Shown: positions 54,396 to 62,765 of the stretch, in pieces
How positions within the stretch are numbered: the stretch's first letter is position 1
How the letters are laid out: the number at the start of each line of letters is the position of its first letter
Assembly: GCA_017399065.1 (NCBI GenBank)
Contig: JAFQEL010000010.1
Span: 1 to 64,000 of the forward strand
Source of the DNA: Clostridia bacterium
Lineage (GTDB): Bacteria; Bacillota; Clostridia; Oscillospirales; Acutalibacteraceae
Direction of reading: 5' to 3'
DNA: 64,000 nt
The notes under the pieces: model-generated
Told to the model about the DNA's origin: nothing
What the model saw: only the letters and a program-made list of their open reading frames with translations
Database searches by the model: none
Translations under genes and position numbers: made by a program

Positions 54396-54641
54396 ATGGC
54401 AGTAAAAATCAGACTTCGCCGTATGGGCGCAAAGAAAGCACCGTTCTACCGTATCGTAGTTGCTGATTCACGTTATCCCCGTGACGGCAGATTCATCGAG
54501 GAAATCGGCACATACGACACAACAAAGGATCCTGCAGACATCAAGGTTGACGTTGAAAAGGCTCAGCAGTGGATCAAGAACGGCGCACAGCCCACAGATA
54601 CAGTAAAGGCTATTCTCAAGAAGTCAGGCGTTATCGGCTGA
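54396..54641 (+). CDS. rpsP: 30S ribosomal protein S16
   Basis: Protein of 81 residues, full length, with the family start [30 protein letters not shown] ribosome site. Part of the ffh-trmD cluster. Confidence 0.97.
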   Translation: MAVKIRLRRMGAKKAPFYRIVVADSRYPRDGRFIEEIGTYDTTKDPADIKVDVEKAQQWIKNGAQPTDTVKAILKKSGVIG

Positions 54642-54683
54642 TTTCAGGTCAGATAAAGCAAATTAATTACGGAGGTGCCCGCA

Positions 54684-54917
54684 ATGACAGAGCTTCTCAT
54701 CGCAATCGCACAGGGTCTTGTAGAAGATCCCTCAGCAGTTACAGTTACTGTTGACGAGCCCAACGAAGAGGGCGTAACGGTTTACCACCTTCACGTCGGC
54801 GAGAATGACATGGGCAGAGTTATCGGCAAACAGGGCCGTATTGCCAAGTCAATTCGCACCGTTATGCGTGCTGCTGCGACCCGCAACAACGAAAAAATCG
54901 CAGTTGAAATCGAATAA
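54684..54917 (+). CDS. khpA: KH-domain RNA-binding protein KhpA
   Basis: Protein of 77 residues, a single KH domain with the G-x-x-G loop in V-I-G-K-Q-G-R-I-A-K. The ATG at 54684 has ACGGAGGTG upstream; an in-frame GTG at 54675 falls in that ribosome site. KhpA works with KhpB in RNA binding and cell-division control in Bacillota. Confidence 0.93.
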   Translation: MTELLIAIAQGLVEDPSAVTVTVDEPNEEGVTVYHLHVGENDMGRVIGKQGRIAKSIRTVMRAAATRNNEKIAVEIE

Positions 54918-55022
54918 TCCGATTTCATATTCTTTTTTTCAATAACTTAACATCACGCTCTATGTTCTTTTTAAGCATTTAAAAAGTCATAGGGCTATTG
55001 GTGTTTATAAACGGAGGCAATT

Positions 55023-55544
55023 ATGCTCAAACCTTATCTCGAGCTCGGTCAGATTGTTTCAACCCACGGTATCAAAGGCGAGGTGCGTGTTAACCCCTGG
55101 TGTGACAGCCCCGAATTTGCCTGTATGTTCAAAACTGTTTACCTTGACGATAAAGGTGAAAAGCCCGTCAGGGTTATTGCTTCGCGCCCTCACGGCAATA
55201 TTGCACTGATGAAGCTTGAAGGAATTGACACGGTTGAGCAGGCGGCAGCTATGAGAAACAAGATTCTCTATATGGCACGCAAGGACGTAAAGCTCTCTGA
55301 AGACAGCTGGTTTATTGCCGACCTCATAGGTTGTAAGGCTGTTGATGCGGACGATGAAAGCAAAATATGGGGAACGCTGACAGACGTAAGCCAGACAGGT
55401 GCAAATGACGTATGGCACATAACGGATGAAAAAGGCAGAGAATATTTGCTGCCCGTTATTCCGCCCGTAGTAATAAAGACGGACGTAGAAAATGAAAAGG
55501 TATATATCAGACCGCTCAAGGGGATTTTTGACGATGAGGATTGA
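55023..55544 (+). CDS. rimM: Ribosome maturation factor RimM
   Basis: Protein of 173 residues: N-terminal RimM domain (G-Q-I-V-S-T-H-G-I-K-G-E-V-R-V) and C-terminal PRC-barrel ending L-L-P-V-I-P-P-V-V. Assists 30S head assembly around S19. Overlaps trmD by 11 bp. Confidence 0.96.
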   Translation: MLKPYLELGQIVSTHGIKGEVRVNPWCDSPEFACMFKTVYLDDKGEKPVRVIASRPHGNIALMKLEGIDTVEQAAAMRNKILYMARKDVKLSEDSWFIADLIGCKAVDADDESKIWGTLTDVSQTGANDVWHITDEKGREYLLPVIPPVVIKTDVENEKVYIRPLKGIFDDED

Positions 55545-56271
55545 TATTTTAACTCTCTTCCCCGAAATGTGCGAAAGCGTAGTGAGCGAAAGCATACTCG
55601 GCAGAGCAAGGGAAAAGGGTCTGGTTGAAATCAACTGCCGCAACGTACGCAAGTATACACTGGACAAGCATCGCAGAGTTGACGATTCACCGTACGGCGG
55701 CGGCTCGGGTATGGTAATGCAGGCTCAGCCTGTTTACGACTGTTATGAGTCACTGTGCGAGGACCTTGGCAAAAGGCCGCACCTGATATATATGTCCCCT
55801 CAGGGAAGTGTGCTGACACAAAAAAAGGCAATTGAGTTGTTAGAATATGACAACATTGCACTGCTTTGCGGACATTATGAGGGAATTGACGAGCGTGTAC
55901 TCGAAGAAATAGTTGACGAAGAGATATCAATCGGCGACTATGTGCTTACGGGCGGTGAGCTGCCTGCGATAATCGTGGCGGACAGCGTTTGCCGTATGTT
56001 ACCGGGCGTGCTGTCAAGTGACGAGAGCTTTATGAATGAAAGCCATTACAATTCACTGCTCGAGCATCCGCAGTACACACGTCCCGAAGAATGGCACGGC
56101 AAAAAGGTGCCCGACGTACTGCTCAGCGGTCACCACGCAAACATTCAGAAATGGCAACGCGAAAAGCAGATTGAGCGTACATTATTAAAACGTCCCGATA
56201 TGCTGGATAGGGCGGAGCTGACGAAGAAGGACAGGGAATATATAAACAAGATAAAAAAACAAATGATGTGA
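55534..56271 (+). CDS. trmD: tRNA (guanine37-N1)-methyltransferase TrmD
   Basis: Protein of 245 residues from ATG 55534, inside the end of rimM. SPOUT-family trefoil-knot motifs: D-D-S-P-Y-G-G-G-S-G-M-V-M, G-H-Y-E-G-I-D-E-R-V and I-G-D-Y-V-L-T-G-G-E-L-P-A. Methylates G37 of tRNA to prevent frameshifting. rplS, usual next gene, is absent here. Confidence 0.96.
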   Translation: MRIDILTLFPEMCESVVSESILGRAREKGLVEINCRNVRKYTLDKHRRVDDSPYGGGSGMVMQAQPVYDCYESLCEDLGKRPHLIYMSPQGSVLTQKKAIELLEYDNIALLCGHYEGIDERVLEEIVDEEISIGDYVLTGGELPAIIVADSVCRMLPGVLSSDESFMNESHYNSLLEHPQYTRPEEWHGKKVPDVLLSGHHANIQKWQREKQIERTLLKRPDMLDRAELTKKDREYINKIKKQMM

Positions 56272-56284
56272 AAGGTGTTAAATT

Positions 56285-57241
56285 ATGTTAGAGTATCTGG
56301 GTATTGAAAGTCCGATGCTGATGCTTGCACTGTGTGCGGTATTTACATTCGGTGCAGTAATTCTTTCTCTCAAGCTTTTCAGGAGCAAGCTCCCTGTTGA
56401 CGGCGGACGCGACTTCGCATTCAACGGCAAGCTTTCAAAGGGCAAGCAGAGAGGTGCAGGTATAGTATTCATCTGCGTATTCATTATTTCTTCACTTTTG
56501 TTTATCAAGCCGTCAATTGAGCTTGGTATGTACTACGCGGTTATCTTCCTCGGTATGCTTTCGGGCTACCTTGACGATGCGTCAAAGGTGCCGTGGGGCG
56601 AATACAAAAAGGGTGCTATTGACCTTGTAATCTGCCTGCTCACCTCGGGCGCATTTGTATGGCAGAACCCTGACCTGCTTTCTCTTTCAGGCTTCAAGCT
56701 TCCGTGGTACGTTTTCCTTATCGGTTCAACCGTATTCCTCTGGATGATGATTAACGCAACGAATTGCTCAGACGGTATTGACGGCTTCTGCGGCTCGCTC
56801 TCAGTCAACTCTACAATATTTATAGCGGTTGCCTGTGCGACACTCGGTATGAGCAGTGATATTACATCTCTCAGCGTAGTAATGATTTTTGCAATCATTG
56901 CTTACCTCTGGTACAATGCAGAGCCGAGCACAATGATGATGGGTGATGCAGGTTCAAGAGCAATCGGTCTTTTCCTCGGTATACTCATTCTCAAGTCCGG
57001 CAATGTTCTTCTGGCTATTCCCTTCTGCTTTATTCTTCTGCTCGACGGTCTTATCGGTATATTCAAGGTTTCGGTTACAAGATTCCTTAAAATCAAGATT
57101 CTCAAGAATATCCGCACACCGCTTCACGACCACTTCAGAAAGAACAAGGGCTGGTCAAACAGCCAGACGATTTACCGACTGAACATCATTCAGGCACTCA
57201 TTTCGTTCTGCACGCTAATGGTGCTGAAAACACTTAAATAA
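56285..57241 (+). CDS. mraY: Phospho-N-acetylmuramoyl-pentapeptide transferase, MraY-like
   Basis: Integral membrane protein of 318 residues with MraY/GT4-superfamily motifs: G-Y-L-D-D-A-S-K with catalytic aspartates near residue 97, N-A-T-N-C-S-D-G-I-D-G, M-M-G-D-A-G-S-R-A-I-G and the substrate loop P-L-H-D-H-F. MraY makes lipid I by transferring phospho-MurNAc-pentapeptide to undecaprenyl phosphate. Location behind trmD instead of in a division/cell-wall cluster is unusual. Could be a second copy. 13 bp after trmD. Confidence 0.83.
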   Translation: MLEYLGIESPMLMLALCAVFTFGAVILSLKLFRSKLPVDGGRDFAFNGKLSKGKQRGAGIVFICVFIISSLLFIKPSIELGMYYAVIFLGMLSGYLDDASKVPWGEYKKGAIDLVICLLTSGAFVWQNPDLLSLSGFKLPWYVFLIGSTVFLWMMINATNCSDGIDGFCGSLSVNSTIFIAVACATLGMSSDITSLSVVMIFAIIAYLWYNAEPSTMMMGDAGSRAIGLFLGILILKSGNVLLAIPFCFILLLDGLIGIFKVSVTRFLKIKILKNIRTPLHDHFRKNKGWSNSQTIYRLNIIQALISFCTLMVLKTLK

Positions 57242-57253
57242 AAAAGTATAGAT

Positions 57254-57297
57254 AAACACAGGCTTGCAAGGAAAAATCCCTTGCAAGCCTGTGTTTA
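57254..57297. terminator. Bidirectional terminator
   Basis: Perfect 18-bp stem beginning AAACACAGGCTTGCAAGG around a 7-base loop, flanked by T- and A-rich sequence, between convergent genes. Confidence 0.85.
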
Positions 57298-57309
57298 TGT
57301 TGAATAAAA

Positions 57310-58341
57310 TCAGAAATTGTAGTCGGGCTTGACAATAGTGCCTGTTTCGGATGACTTGACGATTGCAAGGCAGACCTCGACGGTTTTTGCACCTTCGCGT
57401 GCGTCTGTGATTACCTTTGTATCGTTAAGAATTGCCTCGGCAAACACCTCAAACTCCTTATCGTAGTTGTGGTTGTTGACCTCAAGCTCGATGATCTGCG
57501 GCTCTTCGATTGTATGGCCTGTTTCGTCAACTGTGAAGAGCTGCATTGTGGGGGACGTATTGTCACAGATAATTGTGCCCTTGGTGCCGTAGATTACGGT
57601 ACGCATTGTGTAGTCACGCTTACAGCCCGTGGAAACGAATACCTTACCCATACAGTCGTCTGAGAACTTGAGAAGAGCAACTGTAGCATCGTCGTAGCTG
57701 ACTTCGGGAAGATTCTTCTTTGTGCCGTATGCGAATACCTCGATGGGGTCGCCTGCGAGCCAGCGGAGAAGGTCAACAGCGTGGCAGCCGCCGCCGACGA
57801 CACCGTGACGTATGGGATCGGCTCTCCAATGAACTACGCCGTTTTCGTCGGGCTTTACGATATCCATATAGTCGTGTGCATACTCGGACTCAACAAAGTA
57901 AACCTCACCGAGTGTGCCGTTGTCGATAAGCTCCTTAGCTTTTGCAAATGAAGGGGTGAAGCGGCAGATCTGACCGACCATAAACTTGCTGTCGGCTGCT
58001 TCGGCGGCACGTACGATATCTTCGATATCCTCTCTTGTAAGTGCAAGAGGCTTTTCGCAGAGAACGTGCTTACCTGCCGCAAGACACTCAAGAGAAACCT
58101 TCTTGTGAAGCTGGTCAGGGATAGCAACGGAGATTACGTTGATATCGGGGTTGTTGATAAGGTCATGATAATCCGTGAACTGCTTTTCAACGGGAATGTT
58201 GTATTTTTCACCGGCTGCACGAAGATTCTTTTCGTTCATATCGCAGATAGCCGCAATTTCTGCGCCGTAGTGCATAGCACCCTCAACGTGTGCCATACCG
58301 AACATCATACCGATGTTACCGACAATAAGCTTGTTTTCCAT
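57310..58341 (-). CDS. Gfo/Idh/MocA family oxidoreductase
   Basis: Protein of 343 residues: N-terminal Rossmann domain with G-N-I-G-M-M-F-G-M and the family motif C-E-K-P-L-A near residue 95, C-terminal domain with G-G-G-C-H-A-V-D-L-L-R-W (catalytic histidine near 188). Uses NAD(P) to oxidise sugars or inositols. CAAAGGAG ribosome site. Its upstream region contains the left inverted site of the recombinase segment. Confidence 0.87.
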   Translation of the reverse strand: MENKLIVGNIGMMFGMAHVEGAMHYGAEIAAICDMNEKNLRAAGEKYNIPVEKQFTDYHDLINNPDINVISVAIPDQLHKKVSLECLAAGKHVLCEKPLALTREDIEDIVRAAEAADSKFMVGQICRFTPSFAKAKELIDNGTLGEVYFVESEYAHDYMDIVKPDENGVVHWRADPIRHGVVGGGCHAVDLLRWLAGDPIEVFAYGTKKNLPEVSYDDATVALLKFSDDCMGKVFVSTGCKRDYTMRTVIYGTKGTIICDNTSPTMQLFTVDETGHTIEEPQIIELEVNNHNYDKEFEVFAEAILNDTKVITDAREGAKTVEVCLAIVKSSETGTIVKPDYNF

Positions 58342-58538
58342 AGTGTCATATTCTCCTTTGAGTAAAATTTGTTAACGGATGTATTTTACTATAGAAAGCG
58401 TTTTTAATCAATATGTTTCGGTAAAAAACGTACGGTTGTTAAATTGATTGGTTTTATTATCGGTTAAAGCTCGGAATGACGAGCACAGAGCAGGGCAGAG
58501 TCTTCATTGAGGCCGAAGCCGCTACCTGTCCGCAAAAT

Positions 58539-58589
58539 AATTATTCTCTTGAGCAGTAAAGCTGAATTACTGTACACAAGAGAATAATT
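58539..58589 (-). terminator. Terminator of the recombinase gene
   Basis: Long imperfect hairpin: AATTATTCTCTTG/CAAGAGAATAATT outer arms and CAGTAA/TTACTG inner arms, followed on the minus strand by TTATTTT. Sits between the left inverted site and the oxidoreductase gene, so it isolates that gene from the recombinase transcript. Confidence 0.7.
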
Positions 58590-58654
58590 TTAGTTTATTA
58601 TTAATGTTTTTGCGTTTCGAAAGAATAACGTCGAACAGATAATTCTTATGCTGT

Positions 58655-58675
58655 TGCGTAGAACTAACGGTTCTG
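58655..58675. repeat. Left inverted recombination-like site
   Basis: 21-bp site with core AGAACTAACGGTTCT (arms AGAAC/GTTCT around TAACG). It matches the site at 60049-60069 in inverted orientation at 20 of 21 positions. Confidence 0.75.
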
Positions 58676-58704
58676 CATAACACTCCCGTAAAGCCGCCAA
58701 AGCA

Positions 58705-59859
58705 TTATGCTGTTTGGATTTTTTGACCACAGAGTTGACCATTTTTATCGGGATATATAAGATTAAGCTGCTGCTTCACAGCATCGAACGAAGGATGAAC
58801 GTAAACGTTTAACGAAATGTTTGCCGTTGAGTGCCCGAGCAGCCTGCTCAAAGCCTTGGCATCCATTCCGACCTGTGCACATCGTGTTGCAAACGTATGC
58901 CTCAATGCATGAAAATTTACGTTTTCAAGCTCGTTGGCTTTCAGCATTTTTCTGAAGTTATAATCAAAGGTTCTCGGCGAAACAAAATTTTCGCTGTCAG
59001 AAACAACAAACACCGATTTTCGCTTTTTGTAAGCATCGCTTAAAACGTTCACCAAAGTTTCTGTCATAGGCAGATCCCGTTTGGAAGACTGTGTTTTGGG
59101 CGAGTCGATAATTAATTTGGTTTTTCGTTCCGAACAGCAGTCATAAACTCTGGAAACCGTGTGTCTTACATGTATCAGACGGTTTTCCAAATCGATATCG
59201 CTCCACCTTAAAGCACAAACCTCACCGATACGCATACCCGTGTTGAGCGCTATAAGCGTGCCTGTGGCTGTGCAGTTTTGTTCGTGCCGCAAAGCGTTTA
59301 AAAGCTTTTCTTCTTCGTATTTGTTTAAAACTCTCGGAGCACTTTTAGGGATAACGGGTTTGTTTATAGGCGTTTTCATAGGCAAGCACCATCCCTCACT
59401 GCAGGCAAACTTAATTACGGATTCGATTATTATTGCCATTGTTTTCACATATGACGGTGAAAGCTCCTTGCCGGATATAATTCCGCCGCTTCTGATTTTT
59501 TTATCCAAAAAAGAATTTACAACAAAAGAGTTTATTTGAGAAAGCTTTAATCCGCCAAGCGACGGGATGATATGAGCCTCGGTTATATTGCGGTATTTTG
59601 CCTGGGTTGCACCTTTCAGCCTTATTTGGTTGGACTCTAACCAAAAATCAATTACATCGGAAAATAAAAGATCTTTGGTACGCGGTATGCTTTGTGATTT
59701 TTCTGCTTTTAAGCTTTCCAATTTCAGCTTGCATTCGTTATAAGTTTTTGCATATACAGAGCTGTATTTTGTTGAACCGTCATTTTTATATCCGCTCTTG
59801 TATCTGCCTTCCCAGCGTCCGTCTTTTCTTTTGTGAATGTTATCTCCTCTTCTTGACAT
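58705..59859 (-). CDS. Tyrosine-type site-specific recombinase/integrase
   Basis: Protein of 384 residues from ATG 59859 (AAAGGGACGG ribosome site). An N-terminal AP2-like arm-binding start (R-K-D-G-R-W-E-G-R-Y), a SAM-like core-binding domain and a C-terminal catalytic domain: R210 in N-T-G-M-R-I-G-E, a lysine in the beta-hairpin, H-A-L-R-H-T-F-A-T-R, L-G-H-S and the nucleophile tyrosine in L-N-V-Y-V-H. Typical of ICE or phage integrases in Bacillota. No excisionase visible. It lies between two inverted 21-bp sites. Confidence 0.93.
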   Translation of the reverse strand: MSRRGDNIHKRKDGRWEGRYKSGYKNDGSTKYSSVYAKTYNECKLKLESLKAEKSQSIPRTKDLLFSDVIDFWLESNQIRLKGATQAKYRNITEAHIIPSLGGLKLSQINSFVVNSFLDKKIRSGGIISGKELSPSYVKTMAIIIESVIKFACSEGWCLPMKTPINKPVIPKSAPRVLNKYEEEKLLNALRHEQNCTATGTLIALNTGMRIGEVCALRWSDIDLENRLIHVRHTVSRVYDCCSERKTKLIIDSPKTQSSKRDLPMTETLVNVLSDAYKKRKSVFVVSDSENFVSPRTFDYNFRKMLKANELENVNFHALRHTFATRCAQVGMDAKALSRLLGHSTANISLNVYVHPSFDAVKQQLNLIYPDKNGQLCGQKIQTA

Positions 59860-59977
59860 AATACCGTCCCTTTCTTTTGTTTGTAATTTGACCAAAATTC
59901 TGACCATAAATAATAATAAATTAGGATATGTTTCATATGCAATCTTTTGCTTTATAAATAATTAAGGAATAAATTAC

Positions 59978-60007
59978 TTGACAAAAGTTAATTAGCAGTA
60001 GTATAAT
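59978..60007 (+). promoter_or_regulatory. Outward sigma-A promoter inside the recombinase segment
   Basis: TTGACA at 59978-59983, 18-bp spacer, TATAAT at 60002-60007, pointing out across the right inverted site to the protease-FHA gene. Confidence 0.85.
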
Positions 60008-60046
60008 AAACGCGAATTTCAACAAAATTCGGCTTTTTTCGCGTTT
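60008..60046 (+). promoter_or_regulatory. Leader hairpin after the outward promoter
   Basis: Outer arms AAACGCGAA/TTCGCGTTT (9 bp, perfect) enclose GAATTT/AAATTC. The inner hairpin is followed by T6, so it may work as a weak terminator or as an alternative fold. Confidence 0.5.
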
Positions 60047-60048
60047 AA

Positions 60049-60069
60049 AGAACCGTTAGTTCTACACAA
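60049..60069. repeat. Right inverted recombination-like site
   Basis: Complementary-strand copy of 58655-58675, core AGAACCGTTAGTTCT. It falls between the outward promoter and the protease-FHA gene. Confidence 0.75.
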
Positions 60070-60157
60070 TTTGATATTATTCCCTTTTGTTATCGGGTTG
60101 ATGTGAGCGGTTTATTGCCGATTACATAAATAAAAATTTTGATACGGAGGATAAAAA

Positions 60158-61888
60158 ATGGAGCTCAAAAAATCAAACAAAAGCCGTTTGATCAGTCGTG
60201 TCGTATCGGTAATCACTGTTTTATGCCTTATGTTAGGTATGAGCGTTTTTGCCAATGCGGCGGCAAACCAGGCGGTAACAGACGCAAGAAACGGTGTTGT
60301 TCAGGTTCAGCTTTGGTATAATGACGTAGAGGAAGCAAGGGAGTATCCGCTTCATGGAGGAGGTTCAGGCTTTCTCATTAACGAGAATACTGTTGTAACT
60401 TGTCAGCACTGCATAGAAGGATTCAGCAGTGGCTTTTATGAGGACCAGGCAAAAATAGTAAATTCTAAGTTCGGTACCACGCTTACAGCAGGAGATATTA
60501 AAGAGCGTATCGAGCTGAGAGTAAGCGTATACCGTGACGTTTACGTTAAAACAACTGTCAAAAAGGCAAGTGCCGAAATGGACTATGCCATTCTTTCACT
60601 GAGCGAGCCTATCGTTAACAGAACTCCCCTTAAGCTTCGCGACAGCTCTACGCTTGTTCAGACAGAGGAGGTCTTTGCATTAGGTTTCCCCGGTGAAGCA
60701 GAGCAAGTTCAGGTTGACGGCGTTCAGTATTACGAGCCCAAGGACGTTAACGTTACAAGCGGCAGGGTTAATAAGGTCGGCGAATCGGATTACACCGTAG
60801 ATGGTAGAGAATTTAAGGGCGTAAAAGTTGTCGAGAGCAGTGCTTTGTTAATGGGCGGCAACTCAGGCGGACCTCTTGTAGATGCCGAAGGTAACGTAGT
60901 AGGAATCAACGCCCATGGTGATTCGGTGGGAAATACAAACCTTGCCGTTGCAAGCAAGAACCTTATGGACGTACTTGACGCACTCGGCATTGCTTATACC
61001 TCTGCAGACGGTGCGGACGTTGCTCCCGATACTACAGTTCCCGCACCCGAAACAGATGAGCCTGTTGCTGACACTGTTGACACAAGCGCACTGTCAGCTC
61101 TGATTGCTAAGGCTGAGGGTATGGATTCCGAAGCTTACACAGAAGAGAGCTATGCCGCTCTTGAATCTGCAATCAAATCAGCTAAGGCTGCACTCAGCGC
61201 TTCCTCTCAGAGTGAGATCGATGATGCGATTGCAGAGCTTGAGGATGCAGTTGACGCTCTTGAAGAAAACAGCAGCTCATTCCCGCTCATTCCGATCATT
61301 GCTGTCGGTGCAGGCGTTTTTGTAATAATCATCGTTGCTGTTGTTCTTATCATTGTCCTTTCAAAGAAAAAGAAGCCGCAGCCCGCAGCTCCCGCAGCAC
61401 CTGTTGCACCTATAGCTCCTGTTGCACCTGCAGCACCCGTTGCACCTGCAGCACCCGTTGCACCTGCAACACCCGTTGCACACGCAGCTCCCGTTGCACA
61501 CGCAGCACCTGTTGCACCTGCAGCACCTGCATCATCTGAAACAACCGTACTCAACCAGGGTGCAGGCGAAACTACTGTTCTTTCACAGAACGTAAACGGC
61601 GGTACACTGCTTCGTACATCCAACAACGAGCGTATTCCAGTATGCTCTGCTGAGTTTACTGTAGGCCGTGAGCGCAACAGCGTTGACTACTGTGTCGGCG
61701 GTAATACAAATATCAGCCGTATCCATGCAAGATTTGTCGTGCGTAATGACGTTACATATATTGTTGATAACAATGCCGCAAACGGTACGTTTGTCAACGG
61801 TGTAAAGGCACGTGCAGGTCAGGAAATAAAGCTCAAGAGCGGCGACAAGATCCTTCTTGCCGACGAAAAGTTTGAGTTTATCAAATAA
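60158..61888 (+). CDS. Transmembrane trypsin-like protease with cytoplasmic FHA domain
   Basis: Protein of 576 residues. Signal peptide to about 37, then a trypsin/HtrA-like protease with complete triad H84 (C-Q-H-C), D142 (E-M-D-Y-A) and S236 (G-N-S-G-G-P). A FIVAR-like helical segment (about 310-365) precedes one transmembrane helix (about 377-402). A basic K4 stretch, an A-P-V-A repeat linker (about 405-465) and an FHA domain (G503-R, S-R-I-H, N-G-T-F-V-N-G) follow. Outside protease and inside phosphothreonine reader in one chain. Followed by PP2C and kinase genes. GGAGG ribosome site. Confidence 0.88.
   Translation: MELKKSNKSRLISRVVSVITVLCLMLGMSVFANAAANQAVTDARNGVVQVQLWYNDVEEAREYPLHGGGSGFLINENTVVTCQHCIEGFSSGFYEDQAKIVNSKFGTTLTAGDIKERIELRVSVYRDVYVKTTVKKASAEMDYAILSLSEPIVNRTPLKLRDSSTLVQTEEVFALGFPGEAEQVQVDGVQYYEPKDVNVTSGRVNKVGESDYTVDGREFKGVKVVESSALLMGGNSGGPLVDAEGNVVGINAHGDSVGNTNLAVASKNLMDVLDALGIAYTSADGADVAPDTTVPAPETDEPVADTVDTSALSALIAKAEGMDSEAYTEESYAALESAIKSAKAALSASSQSEIDDAIAELEDAVDALEENSSSFPLIPIIAVGAGVFVIIIVAVVLIIVLSKKKKPQPAAPAAPVAPIAPVAPAAPVAPAAPVAPATPVAHAAPVAHAAPVAPAAPASSETTVLNQGAGETTVLSQNVNGGTLLRTSNNERIPVCSAEFTVGRERNSVDYCVGGNTNISRIHARFVVRNDVTYIVDNNAANGTFVNGVKARAGQEIKLKSGDKILLADEKFEFIK
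61384..61535 (+). repeat. 18-bp tandem repeats coding for the Ala-Pro-Val linker
   Basis: Roughly eight imperfect copies of an 18-bp unit (GCACCTGCAGCACCCGTT) within the protease-FHA gene, coding A-P-A-A-P-V. Length changes would stay in frame and alter only linker length. Confidence 0.8.
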
Positions 61889-61903
61889 GAGAAGACCAAT
61901 AAA

Positions 61904-61942
61904 AAATAGAATAAAGGCGGCTATGCTGCCTTTATTCTATTT
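61904..61942 (+). terminator. Hairpin between protease-FHA and PP2C genes
   Basis: Fifteen-base-pair stem AAATAGAATAAAGGC/GCCTTTATTCTATTT. The T-run is within the stem and none follows, so it is more likely to stabilise or partly terminate than to isolate the genes. Confidence 0.5.
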
Positions 61943-61986
61943 GTTGGCTATTAGGACATATCCCTAATGTTCGGGAGGTTGCGATT

Positions 61987-62754
61987 ATGAATTTCATTAT
62001 TTCAGCTAACACAGATATCGGCATTGTTAAGGATACGAATCAAGACGGCTTGTCGGTAAAGATCATCAATACACCGCAGGGAAGAATGGCTTTTGCCGTG
62101 CTTTGTGACGGTATGGGCGGTCTTTCAAAGGGCGAGGTTGCAAGCACTACGCTTGTTTCTGCATTTAACGAGTGGGTTTATAACGGCTTACCTGCTTTGT
62201 GCAGTACCGGTATCACAGACTCGGCAATAAGAAGCCAATGGGAAGATATTGTGGTAAAGCAAAACAAAATCATTGGTTCTTACGGTGCGTCACAGGGTAT
62301 ACGCCTTGGAACAACAGTTGTTGTTATGCTGATTACGCAATCAAGATATTATATTATGAACATAGGGGATTCACGAGCTTATGAAATTTTTGATACAGTT
62401 CATCAGCTGACGGAAGACCAGACTTTTGTTGCACGCGAAATAAAGCTTGGCAAAATGACACCTGAGGAAGCGAAAACCGATTCCCGCAGAAACGTTTTGC
62501 TCCAGTGCATAGGTGCCTCCGATGCTATATATCCGGATATGTTTTTCGGAGATACCAAAAAAGATGCGGTATATATGCTGTGCTCTGACGGCTTCAGACA
62601 CGAGATAACATCTGATGAAATGTATGAGAAATTTCGCCCCGGGATTTTAACCGATGCCGCTGTTATGGATTTCAATTCAAGGCAATTGATAGAGCTGAAT
62701 AAGCAACGCTCGGAGCGGGATAATATTTCGGTTGCTCTTATCAAAACTTTTTAG
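61987..62754 (+). CDS. PP2C-type Ser/Thr phosphatase
   Basis: Protein of 255 residues with PP2C (PPM) metal motifs in order: T-N-Q-D-G-L, L-C-D-G-M-G-G, G-D-S-R-A-Y, C-S-D-G-F and R-D-N-I-S-V-A. Cytoplasmic, no membrane segment. CGGGAGG ribosome site. It should reverse phosphorylation by the kinase encoded 11 bp downstream. Confidence 0.93.
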   Translation: MNFIISANTDIGIVKDTNQDGLSVKIINTPQGRMAFAVLCDGMGGLSKGEVASTTLVSAFNEWVYNGLPALCSTGITDSAIRSQWEDIVVKQNKIIGSYGASQGIRLGTTVVVMLITQSRYYIMNIGDSRAYEIFDTVHQLTEDQTFVAREIKLGKMTPEEAKTDSRRNVLLQCIGASDAIYPDMFFGDTKKDAVYMLCSDGFRHEITSDEMYEKFRPGILTDAAVMDFNSRQLIELNKQRSERDNISVALIKTF

Positions 62755-62765
62755 GGGTGGCAGTT

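Noticed and set aside
58655..60069. attL/attR of an integrated element
   Set aside because: The two copies are inverted, not direct, and enclose only the recombinase; a further copy beyond the window cannot be ruled out.
61207..61677. Minus-strand Gly/Ala-rich frame of 156 codons
   Set aside because: Antisense shadow of the Ala-Pro-Val repeats of the protease-FHA gene.
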